This document shows, piece by piece, positions 26,016-35,466 of a DNA stretch of 64,000 nt. Positions within the stretch are counted from its first letter, which is position 1. Every line of letters begins with the position of its first letter. The position numbers and the translations under genes were made by a program. Origin of the DNA: Sphingomonas ginsenosidivorax (lineage in GTDB: Bacteria > Pseudomonadota > Alphaproteobacteria > Sphingomonadales > Sphingomonadaceae); assembly GCF_007995065.1 (NCBI RefSeq), contig NZ_VOQR01000001.1:375001-439000 (forward strand), in the 5' to 3' direction. The notes beneath the pieces were generated by a model, which was not told where the DNA came from, did not search any database, and saw only the letters and a program-made list of their open reading frames with translations.

Positions 26016-26474
26016 TCAGGGGCGCGTGGCGATCATGACGTTCGACACGAACGTCATGACCATCACGTCGTCCTGGTTGAATACCGACACCCGGCTCTTG
26101 AACAGTCCCATCTCGGGTCGCGACGCGGACGCGCGCTTCTCCAGTATCTCGGTCTCGCAGCGGAGCGTGTCGCCCGGATAGACCGGCTTTACCCAGCGCA
26201 GTTCGTCGATCCCTGGCGAGCCGAGACTGGCCTGCGGATCGACCGTGCCTTGCTCGACCAGCATCGCCATCGTCATCGCCGCGGTATGCCAGCCGCTTGC
26301 CGCGAGCCGCCCGAAATGCGTCGCCGCGGCGGCTTCGTCGGACAGATGGAACGGCTGCGGGTCGTACTTCTGCGCGAACGCGATGACGTCGTCGCGGGTC
26401 ACCGGATAGTGGCCGAACGACGCCGTCTCGCCGACCGCGATATCCTCGAAATAGCGCAACGCCTTGCTCCTCAC
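26016..26474 (-). CDS. MaoC-like dehydratase / hotdog protein
   Basis: 152 residues. Single hotdog with the R-hydratase signature: VIAFAQKYDPQPFHLSDEA (catalytic Asp and His) and FGRLAASGWHTAAMTM, followed by WVKPVYPGDTL. These enzymes hydrate enoyl-CoA in the R configuration or act as related dehydratases. The start overlaps the stop of the upstream phosphodiesterase gene by 4 bp (ATGA), though the two functions have no obvious link. Confidence 0.87.
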   Translation of the reverse strand: MRSKALRYFEDIAVGETASFGHYPVTRDDVIAFAQKYDPQPFHLSDEAAAATHFGRLAASGWHTAAMTMAMLVEQGTVDPQASLGSPGIDELRWVKPVYPGDTLRCETEILEKRASASRPEMGLFKSRVSVFNQDDVMVMTFVSNVMIATRP

Positions 26475-27781
26475 TGCCTGCGGACAGTCTTGAACGGCGC
26501 ATCGTCGCCGTCCAGTCCCGTCGCGGCCGGCAGCCCGATCAGGTCGCGCAACAGGGGCGTCACGTCGACATTGTCGAACGGCGCGATCTGCTTGCCCGGC
26601 GCGAAGGCCGGCCCGTTGGCGACGAACAGCGCGCGCATCTCGGGCGCGATATTGTCATAGCCGTGCGTGCCGCCGAGCTTCTGTTCCCTTGGCGCGCTCT
26701 GCAGCACCAGCCAGCCGACATCCGCCAGGCAGAGATAGGCGGGCACGCGTGGGTTGCGGCCATAATGGAACCGCGCCGGGATCTCGCTCTTGCGCCAGCA
26801 TTGCAGGTGATCGTGGCGACGCAGCAACGCCTTCTCGACGACCGCCTCGCGCCCCGGCGTCGCGCGCAGCGTCGCATAGGCGCCGCTGTCGACCAGATGA
26901 TAGTCCTTGGCGTCGAGCATCGAATCGAGCGCGATCGTGCGCGCGCTGCTCGTCGCCGCCATGCCGTGATCGGCGACGATGACGAGGTTCGCCGGCTGCC
27001 CGAGGTCCGCCAGCCCGCGCACGAGCAGGCCGATGCTCGCATCGACGTCCGCCGCCGCCGCGGTCGTCCGCGCGTTGTCGGGACCATAATCGTGCCCGGC
27101 GATGTCGACCGCGTCGAAATACAGCGTGACCAGCTTCGGGCGGATCGCCGCCGGGCGCCGCAGCCAGTCGATCACCGCGTTGACGCGCTGCGTGCCGCTG
27201 ACCTGCTGGTTGAACTGCTGCCAATCCTCGGGCCGCGTGCCGCCGTCGATCCGCCCGTGCGAATTGGGTACCGGTGTGCCGCCGACCGCGACATTGGCGC
27301 CGGGCCAGAACATCGTCGCGGTGCGGATCCCGGCACGCTCGGCGTCGACCCAGATCGGCGTGCTCTCGCTCCACCAGAACGGATCATCGCTGGCCATGGT
27401 GAAGCGCTCGTCCGGGCGGCGCGGATCCTCCATCCTGTTGCCGACGATCCCGCTGCGATCGGGGCGCAGGCCGGTGACGAGCGTCCAGTGGTTGGGGAAG
27501 GTGACGCTCGGGAAGGACGGCCGCATCGCCGCCTGCACCCCGCCCGCGGCGAGCCGCGACAGGTTCGGCGTCGCACCGCGCTCGAGATAGTCGGCGCGGA
27601 ACCCATCGATCGAGACGAGGATCGTCACCGGCGTACGCGATCCGGGGGTCGCTGCTGGTGCAGAGATCGTGCCGCTTGCCGCGGCGCTGGGGGGCGCCGT
27701 GATCGGGGCGAGGGCAGGGGGGGTATAGGGATAGGCGCAACCGCCAAGAAGCAATGCCAACGCCGCGACGACTCTACGCAT
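26471..27781 (-). CDS. Nucleotide pyrophosphatase/phosphodiesterase-like lipoprotein
   Basis: 436 residues. Lipobox LLGGC (Cys15) after a short signal peptide, then an Ala/Pro linker and an alkaline-phosphatase-superfamily domain of the ENPP type: metal-binding D59 in VSIDGFRADYL, nucleophile T94 in PSVTFPNHWTLVTGL, later VDIAGHDYGP and VADHGM metal ligands and LGGTHGYDN near the end. It likely hydrolyses nucleotide or phosphodiester substrates at the cell envelope. GAGGTGAGG precedes the ATG. It overlaps the MaoC-like gene by 4 bp. Confidence 0.88.
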   Translation of the reverse strand: MRRVVAALALLLGGCAYPYTPPALAPITAPPSAAASGTISAPAATPGSRTPVTILVSIDGFRADYLERGATPNLSRLAAGGVQAAMRPSFPSVTFPNHWTLVTGLRPDRSGIVGNRMEDPRRPDERFTMASDDPFWWSESTPIWVDAERAGIRTATMFWPGANVAVGGTPVPNSHGRIDGGTRPEDWQQFNQQVSGTQRVNAVIDWLRRPAAIRPKLVTLYFDAVDIAGHDYGPDNARTTAAAADVDASIGLLVRGLADLGQPANLVIVADHGMAATSSARTIALDSMLDAKDYHLVDSGAYATLRATPGREAVVEKALLRRHDHLQCWRKSEIPARFHYGRNPRVPAYLCLADVGWLVLQSAPREQKLGGTHGYDNIAPEMRALFVANGPAFAPGKQIAPFDNVDVTPLLRDLIGLPAATGLDGDDAPFKTVRRQ

Positions 27782-27856
27782 ACCCGCCTCACCTCAGTAC
27801 CGAAGCCGCCCCCTAAACCGCGGCGATGACAAGTGAAAGGCAGTAGCATCCTACTC

Positions 27857-27940
27857 CGTCATCCCGGGCTCGTCCCGGGATCCAGGGTAACGAACGCTGC
27901 CGCCCGGAACCCTGGATCCCGGGACAAGCCCGGGAAGACG
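27857..27940. repeat. Palindromic element, CATSCCGGG family
   Basis: Left end CATCCCGGGCTCGTCCCGGG, right end GGGACAAGCCCGGGAAGACG. It sits between the Met/His-rich outer-membrane gene and the phosphodiesterase gene. Confidence 0.82.
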
Positions 27941-27947
27941 ATAGGGC

Positions 27948-29399
27948 TCACAACCCGAGCGCAAACTTGGTGAACAGCGACCAGGACACCGGCGCCTTGC
28001 CATAGGCCGCGTCGAGCGCCGCGGGCTTGTCATACGCCGCGACCGTACCCCCCAGCGCGACGCCGAACGGCCCCAAGATGGGAATGCGATAGGCATACCC
28101 GGCCTCCGCCTTCGTCACCCGGAATTTCCGGTCGTGCAGCGGGTCGTCATGGTCGGGGAAGAGTTCGTCGTTCGCGACATTCTCGACCCGGCCGAAGATC
28201 GCATGATGCCGGTCGATCTCCCACGTCGCCTCGGCCAGGAACGCGCTCAGCGCCGGCCCCGGCGCGCGGTCCTTCAGCGCATAGGCAAAGGTCGTCGTCA
28301 CGCCGCCGCGCGCATATTGCAGACTCGCGGTGGTGCGGTTCTCGTCCTCGCCGGGATGGCTCTCCTCGGGGCTCTCCAGCCGGCCGTGGCTCAGCTGCAC
28401 CGCTACGTTCGCGGTCGGCGTCCATGTACCCCGGACGCTCCAGGAATCGAGCTTGGGGCTCTCGATTCCCCAGCGATGCTCGTCGGGCTCGCGGCCCTTG
28501 AACGCCGATCCCTCGAGCTGGAACGCGCCGGTCTGGTATCCCGCGGTCACCACGCCATAGGTGATGTGGGTGGAATCGAACCAGTGATGCGTGATCGGCG
28601 ACAGCGGCTGATAGCGCGCCGATCCGCGGTGCATGAACGCGCTCGGCCCCAGCGCGGGTTCGCCGACCGGGGCGGCATAGACGAACACGCTGCCGTCGCC
28701 GATCCGGTAGTCGAGTCGCGCGGACAGCTCCATGAACAGGTCGTGCGGATGCTGGCGATCGACCAGCGGCCGGCCGTTCGCGACCTCGCCGGTCGCGAAC
28801 AGGTTGGGATAGCCGCGCGCGCCCATTGCCGGCTCCAGGCTGCCCATCCCGCGCAGCTGCAGATGCAAGCGCTCGCCCAGGTCGCGGTCGGCCATCAGCA
28901 TCGCCATCGACGCGACGAACGCCTTGTCGCTCCCGCGCGGCCCGCCCTGATCGGTATAGACGCCCCACGCATAGCCATGCGCCATCAGCATCCAGTCCCC
29001 GGCATGGATCATCTTGCCGCGCATCATGCCTTCAGCGGCGGGCAATCGCGCAGTGCCGCTGCCCATCTGGTACGATGTGCCGCCCATGCCCATCGTCATC
29101 GCCGGCATGTCGGCCATGCCGGTCATCTGGCCCGTGCCGGGCATGTCTGGCATGGCCGACATGTCGTGATGCGCCGCGGGCGGTGTCACGGGGTCGGGCA
29201 TGATGCGGTCGGACTTTGGCTGGTCCTTTACGGCATGACCCATCTTCAAATGGTCCATCTTGGAATGGTCCATTTGGGAATGATCCATCGGCATGGTCAT
29301 GCCGGGAATCATGCCGGAGGGGGCGGCGGCCGTCTGGGCCATGGCGGCATGCGGCAACAGGCTCGCGGCAACGCCGGCGAGCAGAATAGGTCGGTACAT
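27948..29399 (-). CDS. Met/His-rich outer-membrane protein, possibly copper-related
   Basis: 483 residues. Signal peptide (cleavage near AMAQ, residue 22), then about 90 residues dense in Met and His with a repeated MDHSQ/MDHSK/MDHLK unit and further MPDMPGTGQM-like stretches, as in copper-binding extracytoplasmic proteins. From about 110 the chain becomes a beta-rich domain (MIHAGDWMLMAHGYAWGVYT, FMELSARLDYRIGDGSVFVYAA, many alternating strands) ending WSLFTKFALGL, consistent with an outer-membrane barrel. The ATG at 29399 has GGAG about 8 bases upstream. It follows a small Met/Cys-rich secreted protein gene by 50 bp, and both may handle copper or another thiophilic metal (inference). Confidence 0.8.
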   Translation of the reverse strand: MYRPILLAGVAASLLPHAAMAQTAAAPSGMIPGMTMPMDHSQMDHSKMDHLKMGHAVKDQPKSDRIMPDPVTPPAAHHDMSAMPDMPGTGQMTGMADMPAMTMGMGGTSYQMGSGTARLPAAEGMMRGKMIHAGDWMLMAHGYAWGVYTDQGGPRGSDKAFVASMAMLMADRDLGERLHLQLRGMGSLEPAMGARGYPNLFATGEVANGRPLVDRQHPHDLFMELSARLDYRIGDGSVFVYAAPVGEPALGPSAFMHRGSARYQPLSPITHHWFDSTHITYGVVTAGYQTGAFQLEGSAFKGREPDEHRWGIESPKLDSWSVRGTWTPTANVAVQLSHGRLESPEESHPGEDENRTTASLQYARGGVTTTFAYALKDRAPGPALSAFLAEATWEIDRHHAIFGRVENVANDELFPDHDDPLHDRKFRVTKAEAGYAYRIPILGPFGVALGGTVAAYDKPAALDAAYGKAPVSWSLFTKFALGL

Positions 29400-29449
29400 C
29401 GGGACACTCCGGTGAAAGGCAGGAACGACAGGGCGGATGCCCTGCGCGA

Positions 29450-29773
29450 TCATGCCAGTCGGGGAGGTCTCAGCGCTGGTGCCAGGCCGTCGCGGAGGTC
29501 GAGCACTGCCGCCCGTTCGATCATCGCCGCCAAGGTCCGGGGCGCAGGGCCGACCAGTCGCGCCGCGCTCCAGTTCGACGGCGGCACGCAGCCGATGCAC
29601 CCATGCGGCGGAGTCGCCTTCTGCTCTGGCGCATGATCCATCGCCGCCGGCATCGCCCCGGGCATCGCCATCGGCATCGCATGCATGACCTGCGCATCAT
29701 GGCACGCCGCCGGCGCCGACGCGGGAAGCGCGAAGGCGGCAAGAAGCAGGGCCAGGATCAGACGGGCGAGCAT
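29450..29773 (-). CDS. Small exported Met/Cys/His protein
   Basis: 107 residues from the ATG at 29773 (a GTG 6 bases earlier is possible; neither has a clear ribosome-binding site). Signal peptide to about ASA. The mature N-terminus has CHDAQVMHAMPMAMPGAMPAAMDH, that is Cys, His and many Met, then HGCIGCVPP, a CXXC pair. Such clusters bind Cu(I). The remaining C-terminal part is ordinary helix-like sequence. Next gene downstream is the Met/His-rich outer-membrane protein. Resembles small proteins that accompany copper-resistance genes; assignment tentative. Confidence 0.7.
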   Translation of the reverse strand: MLARLILALLLAAFALPASAPAACHDAQVMHAMPMAMPGAMPAAMDHAPEQKATPPHGCIGCVPPSNWSAARLVGPAPRTLAAMIERAAVLDLRDGLAPALRPPRLA

Positions 29774-29841
29774 CTTCACATAATAGGGGGCACGCCCTGG
29801 CCCGGCAATCCTCCCCTTGCGAAGGAGGACGATGCGCCGCC

Positions 29842-30939
29842 TCAGCTGTGCAGGAAGTGCATCACGTCGCCGTCCTGGACGACATACGTCTTCCCCTCGG
29901 CGCGTAGCTTGCCCGCCTCGCGCGCCTTCGATTCGCCGCGCAGCGTGACGTAATCGTCGAACGCGATCGTCTCCGCGCGGATGAAGCCCTTCTCGAAATC
30001 GGTGTGGATTTCGCCCGCGGCGTTCGGGGCGGTGGCGCCCTTGTGCACGGTCCAGGCGCGCGCTTCCTTCGGCCCGACGGTGAAGAAGGTGAGGAGGTGC
30101 AGCAGGCTGTACCCTGCAGTGATGACGCGCGTGAGGCCGGTCTCGCTCAGACCCAGCTCGCCGAGGAACTCGCCGCGCTCGTCCGCGGCCATCGTCGCGA
30201 TCTCGGCCTCGATCGCTGCCGACACGACGACCGCCTCGGCGCCCTCGGCCTTCGCCTTCTCGAACACTTTCGCGGACAGCGCGTTGCCGTTCGCGGCGTC
30301 TTCCTCGTTGACGTTGCAGACGTAGAGGACCGGCTTGGCGGTGATCAGCTGTGCCTGCGCGAACACGCGCGCCTCGTCCTCGTCCTTGGGCACGGTCAGC
30401 CGCGCGGGCTTGCCGTCGCGGAGCAGCTCGAGCGCCTGGCCGAGCACGGCGGCGCCGATCTTGGCTTCCTTGTCGCCCTGCATGCCCTTCTTGGCGAGGT
30501 TGGGGACGCGCTTTTCCAGGCTTTCGAGGTCGCTGAGCATCAGCTCGGTCTCGACCGTCTCGGCATCGGCGATCGGATCGACTTTGTTGTCGACATGCTG
30601 GATGTCGTCATTCTCGAAGCAGCGCAGCACATGGACGATCGCGTCGACCTCGCGGATGTTGCCGAGGAACTGGTTGCCGAGCCCTTCGCCCTTCGACGCG
30701 CCGCGCACCAGCCCGGCGATGTCGACGAAGCCCAGCTGCGTCTCGATGATCTTCTGCGAGCCGGCGATCTTCGCGAGCTGGTCGAGGCGATTGTCGGGGA
30801 CGCCGACATTGCCGACGTTCGGCTCGATCGTGCAGAACGGATAGTTCGCCGCCTGCGCCGCCGCGGTCTGCGTCAGCGCGTTGAAGAGGGTGGACTTGCC
30901 GACGTTCGGAAGTCCAACGATGCCGCAGCGGAAACCCAT
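29842..30939 (-). CDS. ychF: YchF/OLA1-family ribosome-associated ATPase
   Basis: 365 residues. Obg-like P-loop protein that prefers ATP, binds ribosomes and takes part in stress translation control. G1 GLPNVGKST at 9-17, G3 DIAGLVRGASKGEGLGN, a coiled-coil insert at about 130-160, and the C-terminal TGS domain (TFFTVGPKEARAWTVHKGATAPNAAG then HTDFEKGFIRAE). AAGGGC lies 8 bases before the ATG. It is the last gene of rplY-pth-oxygenase-ychF on the minus strand, preceded by a 67-bp gap. Confidence 0.95.
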   Translation of the reverse strand: MGFRCGIVGLPNVGKSTLFNALTQTAAAQAANYPFCTIEPNVGNVGVPDNRLDQLAKIAGSQKIIETQLGFVDIAGLVRGASKGEGLGNQFLGNIREVDAIVHVLRCFENDDIQHVDNKVDPIADAETVETELMLSDLESLEKRVPNLAKKGMQGDKEAKIGAAVLGQALELLRDGKPARLTVPKDEDEARVFAQAQLITAKPVLYVCNVNEEDAANGNALSAKVFEKAKAEGAEAVVVSAAIEAEIATMAADERGEFLGELGLSETGLTRVITAGYSLLHLLTFFTVGPKEARAWTVHKGATAPNAAGEIHTDFEKGFIRAETIAFDDYVTLRGESKAREAGKLRAEGKTYVVQDGDVMHFLHS

Positions 30940-31006
30940 GATATGCCCTTGGTACGGTGAAGCGCGCGCTTTAGGCGAGCGCGAGGGGGAAGGCTAGCGC
31001 GTAGCC

Positions 31007-31612
31007 TTACCAGCGATAGTTGAAGCTGATGCTGATCCGTTCGCCCTTGGCAGCGTTGGGGACGACCTCGTGGCGCAGCCAGCTTTCCCAGAGGAAGACG
31101 CTGCCGGGCTGGGGCACGGCGTAGACGAAGGTCGCGAGGTCCTCCGGCGCGTCGTGCAGGCGAGGGGGGGCGGCCATCAGCATCGGGAGGCGCGGGTCCT
31201 CGAGCTTCAGCGCGCCGGCGCCCTCGGGCACGGTCACGTACATCGTGCCGGAGACGACGCTGTGCGGATGGATGTGCCCCGAATGCGCACCGCCGGGTTT
31301 CAGGACGTTGACCCACAGGCTGTCGAGCTTCAGCTTCCGCCCGCCGAGGTCGAACGCACAGTCCCTGACGAACGCGGCGACATGCTTGTTGAGCAGTTTG
31401 ACCAGGTCGCCGAAGCGGGGATCGCGCAGGGGCAGGTCGTTCAGCGAGGCGTAGGACGTATAGCCGCGATAGCCGTGCGCCTTCGACCAGTTGATCCCAG
31501 CGCGGTCCGCCTTGGAGAGCTCCAAGGCGGCGTCCTCCAGCTCTTCAACCAGATCGGCGTCGCCGAGGTCCGCCTCGTAGAAGCGCGTCGCGAACAGGCT
31601 GCGCGTCGTCAC
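31007..31612 (-). CDS. 2OG-Fe(II)-oxygenase-like protein (TIGR02466 type)
   Basis: 201 residues from the GTG at 31612, which overlaps the pth stop (GTGA). The body matches the putative 2OG-Fe(II) dioxygenase family known as TIGR02466: WVNVLKPGGAHSGHIHPHSVVSGTMYV with iron-site histidines and FLWESWLRHEVVPN with a third His and Arg/Asn, ISISFNYRW at the end. Such folds hydroxylate amino acids or small molecules. Because it lies between pth and ychF and starts inside pth, I infer a substrate in translation, but none is proven. An ATG 60 bases upstream is not needed. Confidence 0.78.
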   Translation of the reverse strand: MTTRSLFATRFYEADLGDADLVEELEDAALELSKADRAGINWSKAHGYRGYTSYASLNDLPLRDPRFGDLVKLLNKHVAAFVRDCAFDLGGRKLKLDSLWVNVLKPGGAHSGHIHPHSVVSGTMYVTVPEGAGALKLEDPRLPMLMAAPPRLHDAPEDLATFVYAVPQPGSVFLWESWLRHEVVPNAAKGERISISFNYRW

Positions 31613-32178
31613 GCCGCGAGCCTCAGCGCCACGTCGTTCATGAATCGCACGTCGTCGCCCTCCGCCAGCCATTTCGCCTCCGCCGCGACCGCGCCGAGCA
31701 TGTCGGACAGCGGATCAATCTCCGCCTTGGCATAGTTGCCGAGTACATAGCCCGTCACGCGGTCCTTGTGCCCGGGATGGCCGATGCCCAATCGCACGCG
31801 GCGGAAGTCGGGGCCGAGATGCGCGTCTGTCGAACGCAGTCCGTTATGCCCCGCGGTGCCGCCGCCGGTCTTCACCTTGACGCGGAACGGGGCGATGTCG
31901 AGCTCGTCGTGGAACACCGTCAGCGCCTCGACGCCGAGCTTGTAGAAGCGCAACGCCTCGCCGATTGCGCGGCCGCTCTCGTTCATGAAGGTCGCGGGTT
32001 TGAGCAGGATGATCTTCTGCGACCCGATCCGGCCTTCCTGCGTCCAGCCCTGGAACTGCTTCCGAACCGCGCCGAAGCCGTGCACCTCGGCGATCGCGTC
32101 GACCGCCATGAAGCCGACATTGTGTCGCTGCATCGCATATTGTGCGCCCGGATTGCCCAGGCCCGCCCAGATCTGCAT
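31609..32178 (-). CDS. pth: Peptidyl-tRNA hydrolase
   Basis: 189 residues. Pth releases tRNAs from prematurely dropped peptidyl-tRNA. Motifs: GLGNPGAQYAMQRHNVGFMA (N-terminus, catalytic His in RHNVG), LKPATFMNESG, FHDELDIAPF with the catalytic Asp, and GGGTAGHNGLRS. Start ATG at 32178 begins MQIWAGLGNPG. Stop overlaps the oxygenase GTG by 4 bp. Confidence 0.96.
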   Translation of the reverse strand: MQIWAGLGNPGAQYAMQRHNVGFMAVDAIAEVHGFGAVRKQFQGWTQEGRIGSQKIILLKPATFMNESGRAIGEALRFYKLGVEALTVFHDELDIAPFRVKVKTGGGTAGHNGLRSTDAHLGPDFRRVRLGIGHPGHKDRVTGYVLGNYAKAEIDPLSDMLGAVAAEAKWLAEGDDVRFMNDVALRLAA

Positions 32179-32196
32179 CGTAAACCTTCAAAATTT

Positions 32197-32293
32197 CGTC
32201 ATGCCGGACTCGTTCCGGCATCCACGGTCCCGCATACTCGCTGAGCGGTTGGTTTGCGGCACGGTGGACCCCGGAACAAGTCCGGGGTGACGG
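32197..32293. repeat. Palindromic element, CATSCCGGG family (variant)
   Basis: Left end CATGCCGGACTCGTTCCGGC, right end CCCCGGAACAAGTCCGGGGT then GACGG. It lies between pth and the rplY terminator. Confidence 0.8.
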
Positions 32294-32315
32294 ATGGCAA
32301 AGGACGGAACGGCTG

Positions 32316-32352
32316 ACGAAAACGGGCGGGAAAGCTTGTCGCCGTCCCGCCC
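32316..32352 (-). terminator. Terminator downstream of rplY
   Basis: On the minus strand a GGGCGGGA / TCCCGCCC stem with a 13-base loop is followed by GTTTTCG. It would separate rplY from pth transcription at least in part. Confidence 0.68.
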
Positions 32353-32385
32353 GCCAGATCATCCGAAGACGAAGAGGATGCCCTC

Positions 32386-33084
32386 TTAGTCGTTCTTCTG
32401 GGTGGTGATCTTGTCGTCGTCGTTGTTGTCGTCGTTCGGCTCGACCGGGGTCTCGTCCTCGGCAGCGGCCTCTGCAGCCTGCGCCTCGGCGACTTCGGCC
32501 TCGAGAGCCTCGTCCTCGACGGTCGGGACGGTCGGCGGCACGATCGTGGCGATCGCGAAGTCGCGGTCGTCGATCGCCGGCGTCGCGCCCTTGGGAAGCT
32601 CGACGTCGCTGATGTGGATCGAGTCGCCAATTTCCTTGCCGGCGAGCGAAATCGTGATCTCGCTCGGGATGTCCGACGCGTCGACGACCAGCTCGATCTC
32701 GTGGCGCGTGATGTTCAGCACGCCGTTGCCGCGCTTGATGCCGGGGGCATCGTCCTCATCGGTGAACACGATCGGCACCGCGACGGTGACGGTCGAATGC
32801 TCGCTGATGCGCAGGAAGTCGACATGGATCGGGCGATCCGTGACGGGGTGGAACGACACGTCCTTGGGGAGCGTGCGCACGCCGTTGACCATCACGACCG
32901 AGTTCATGAAATGACCGGTCATCAGCGCCTTCATCAGCGCCTTTTCCTCGAGGTGAACCGAATCCGGCTCCTTGTTCAGGCCGTAGATCACGGCAGGCAC
33001 GCGGCCATCACGACGCAGCGCCCGGGAGGCTCCCTTGCCAACCCGGTCACGCGTCTCGGCTGCGAGCGTCAATTGGTCGCTCAT
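32386..33084 (-). CDS. rplY: Ribosomal protein L25 (CTC-type)
   Basis: 232 residues, long form with an N-terminal 5S-rRNA-binding domain ([27 protein letters not shown]) and the C-terminal CTC domain ([46 protein letters not shown]), ending in a strongly acidic, low-complexity tail ([14 protein letters not shown] and NNDDD) typical of alphaproteobacterial L25. The ATG at 33084 has GGAGA 9 bases upstream; the longer frame upstream is inside a repeat. Confidence 0.94.
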   Translation of the reverse strand: MSDQLTLAAETRDRVGKGASRALRRDGRVPAVIYGLNKEPDSVHLEEKALMKALMTGHFMNSVVMVNGVRTLPKDVSFHPVTDRPIHVDFLRISEHSTVTVAVPIVFTDEDDAPGIKRGNGVLNITRHEIELVVDASDIPSEITISLAGKEIGDSIHISDVELPKGATPAIDDRDFAIATIVPPTVPTVEDEALEAEVAEAQAAEAAAEDETPVEPNDDNNDDDKITTQKND

Positions 33085-33198
33085 CGTTATTCTCCGAAAC
33101 TCGTTGTCTTTCCCGCGCCCACGCCTCCAGGGATGACCATGGACCGGAAGCGGGCGCGCATAGCGGGGATTCGCCGAAAGTGCAACGCATCCCGCCCC

Positions 33199-33284
33199 GT
33201 CATGCTGAACTCGTTTCAGCATCCACCCGACGAACAGCGCTATCGCGCGTGGCGGGGTGGACCCTGAAACACGTTCAGGGTGAC
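33199..33284. repeat. Palindromic element, CATGCTGAAC family
   Basis: Left end CATGCTGAACTCGTTTCAGC, right end CCTGAAACACGTTCAGGGTG. Same family as 13644-13728. It separates the TraB-like gene from rplY. Confidence 0.82.
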
Positions 33285-33286
33285 GC

Positions 33287-34207
33287 TCAGTACTTCACCC
33301 GCTGCGCCGTCACCCCGAGCTTCGCGAGCTGCGCCTGCACGCTGTCGGTCCCCGCCAGATGACCCGCACCCACCGCGACGAACACCGTCCCCGGCGTCTT
33401 CATCCGCTCCGCGACCCAGTTCGCCCAGTGCTTGTTGCGGTCGATCAGCAGCACCTTGGCCACTTCGGGCGAATCCTTCAGGCTGTCGTTCATGTCCTTG
33501 GCCAGCGCCTCGGGGTCGCCGCGTGCCCATTCGTCGACCATCGTCGCCATCGTCGTCTCGAGCTTGGGCAGTTCGTCGATCGTGCTGCTCAGGAACGCGA
33601 TCTGCGCCTGTTGCGACAGGCTGCCGAAATAGCCCAGCTGCTGCTCCGCGGTCTCCAGCCCGATCACCGGCTTGCCCGCTGCCTTCGCCGCTGCGGTGAT
33701 CACCTGCTCCGGCCCGTTCGCCGAATCATAGCCGAGCTTCGACAGCGGCGCGATCGACAGGTTGGTCGCGGCGAGCCACGGCTTGAACCGGTCGAACGCG
33801 TTCGCCGGCAGCCCCAGGTCGGACACCGCCTTGGCATAGGCCGCCCGCTTGGGCGCGGGCAGCTGCTCGGTCAGCGTCGGCCCGCTCGGCGACACGCCGG
33901 TCGCCATCACCAGGCTCTGCATCTTGGCCGGATCGGGCATCACCAATTCGAGCACCACCTGTTGCGAGCGGTCGAACGCGGTCTTCACCGCCTCGTCGAA
34001 CCAGGTCATGCCGGGTTTCAGCACGTGGATCGTGCCGAACAGATAGATCGTCGTGTCCTTGTCCTTCACCACCCACAGCGCCGGATCGGCATCGTTGGCG
34101 GCGCGCGCCTTCGGCGACTCCGGGCCTTGGGCGCAGGCGGGAAGCGCGAGGGTCATCACGAACGCGGAGAGCGCGGCGCGCAGGGCTTTGAGCGTCAAGT
34201 ACGGCAT
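33287..34207 (-). CDS. TraB/GumN-family protein
   Basis: 306 residues. Signal peptide ending at LPACAQ (possible lipoprotein: cysteine at about residue 25). The TraB/GumN fold is shown by [15 protein letters not shown] near the start, [15 protein letters not shown] in the middle and [16 protein letters not shown] near the end, the GTIH and GxxH motifs of this putative metal-dependent protease-like family. The ATG at 34207 is not well placed to a ribosome-binding site; no better start is visible. It diverges from glyQ with a 61-bp gap. Confidence 0.82.
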   Translation of the reverse strand: MPYLTLKALRAALSAFVMTLALPACAQGPESPKARAANDADPALWVVKDKDTTIYLFGTIHVLKPGMTWFDEAVKTAFDRSQQVVLELVMPDPAKMQSLVMATGVSPSGPTLTEQLPAPKRAAYAKAVSDLGLPANAFDRFKPWLAATNLSIAPLSKLGYDSANGPEQVITAAAKAAGKPVIGLETAEQQLGYFGSLSQQAQIAFLSSTIDELPKLETTMATMVDEWARGDPEALAKDMNDSLKDSPEVAKVLLIDRNKHWANWVAERMKTPGTVFVAVGAGHLAGTDSVQAQLAKLGVTAQRVKY

Positions 34208-34268
34208 CCTTGGAATCGGTGTGACGCCCCATGTAGGATGCCGACGCGCAACGCACCACTTGCCTGAA

Positions 34269-35159
<891 letters not shown>

Positions 35160-35466
35160 CCTACGGTTTGGGAAACCGTCGCTCCGCCGCCCAGTCCGTC
35201 ATCCCAGCGAAGGCTGAGATCTTCCCGTTGTCGGCCGCGGCCGTGCCGCACGAGACCCCAGCCTTCGCTGGGGTGACGAACCTGAGCTTCTTTCTCTCTG
35301 CGTCCTCTGCGCCTCTGCGCGAAGAATCATGCGCGCAGAGGCGCAGAGGACGCAGAGCAGAAGAGCCCGTCGCGTCTTCGCGCCTTTGCGTGAACCCAAT
35401 TTCTTTTTCACGCGAAGCCGCGAAGCCGCAAAGAGCGTTCGCCCCGATCGTAGACATGGTGCCTGC
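35160..35466. repeat. glyQ-glyS gap made of three palindromic elements
   Basis: The 307-bp gap holds: a first element at 35197-35279 (ends CATCCCAGCGAAGGCTG and CAGCCTTCGCTGGGGTGAC); a perfect 26-bp inverted repeat at 35296-35321 and 35332-35357 with a 10-base loop (arms begin CTCTGCGTCC and CGCGCAGAGG); and an imperfect inverted repeat at 35370-35434 around TTGCGTGAACCC / TTTTTCACGCG. No gene or clear promoter is seen. The glyS ribosome-binding site is weak. Confidence 0.85.
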
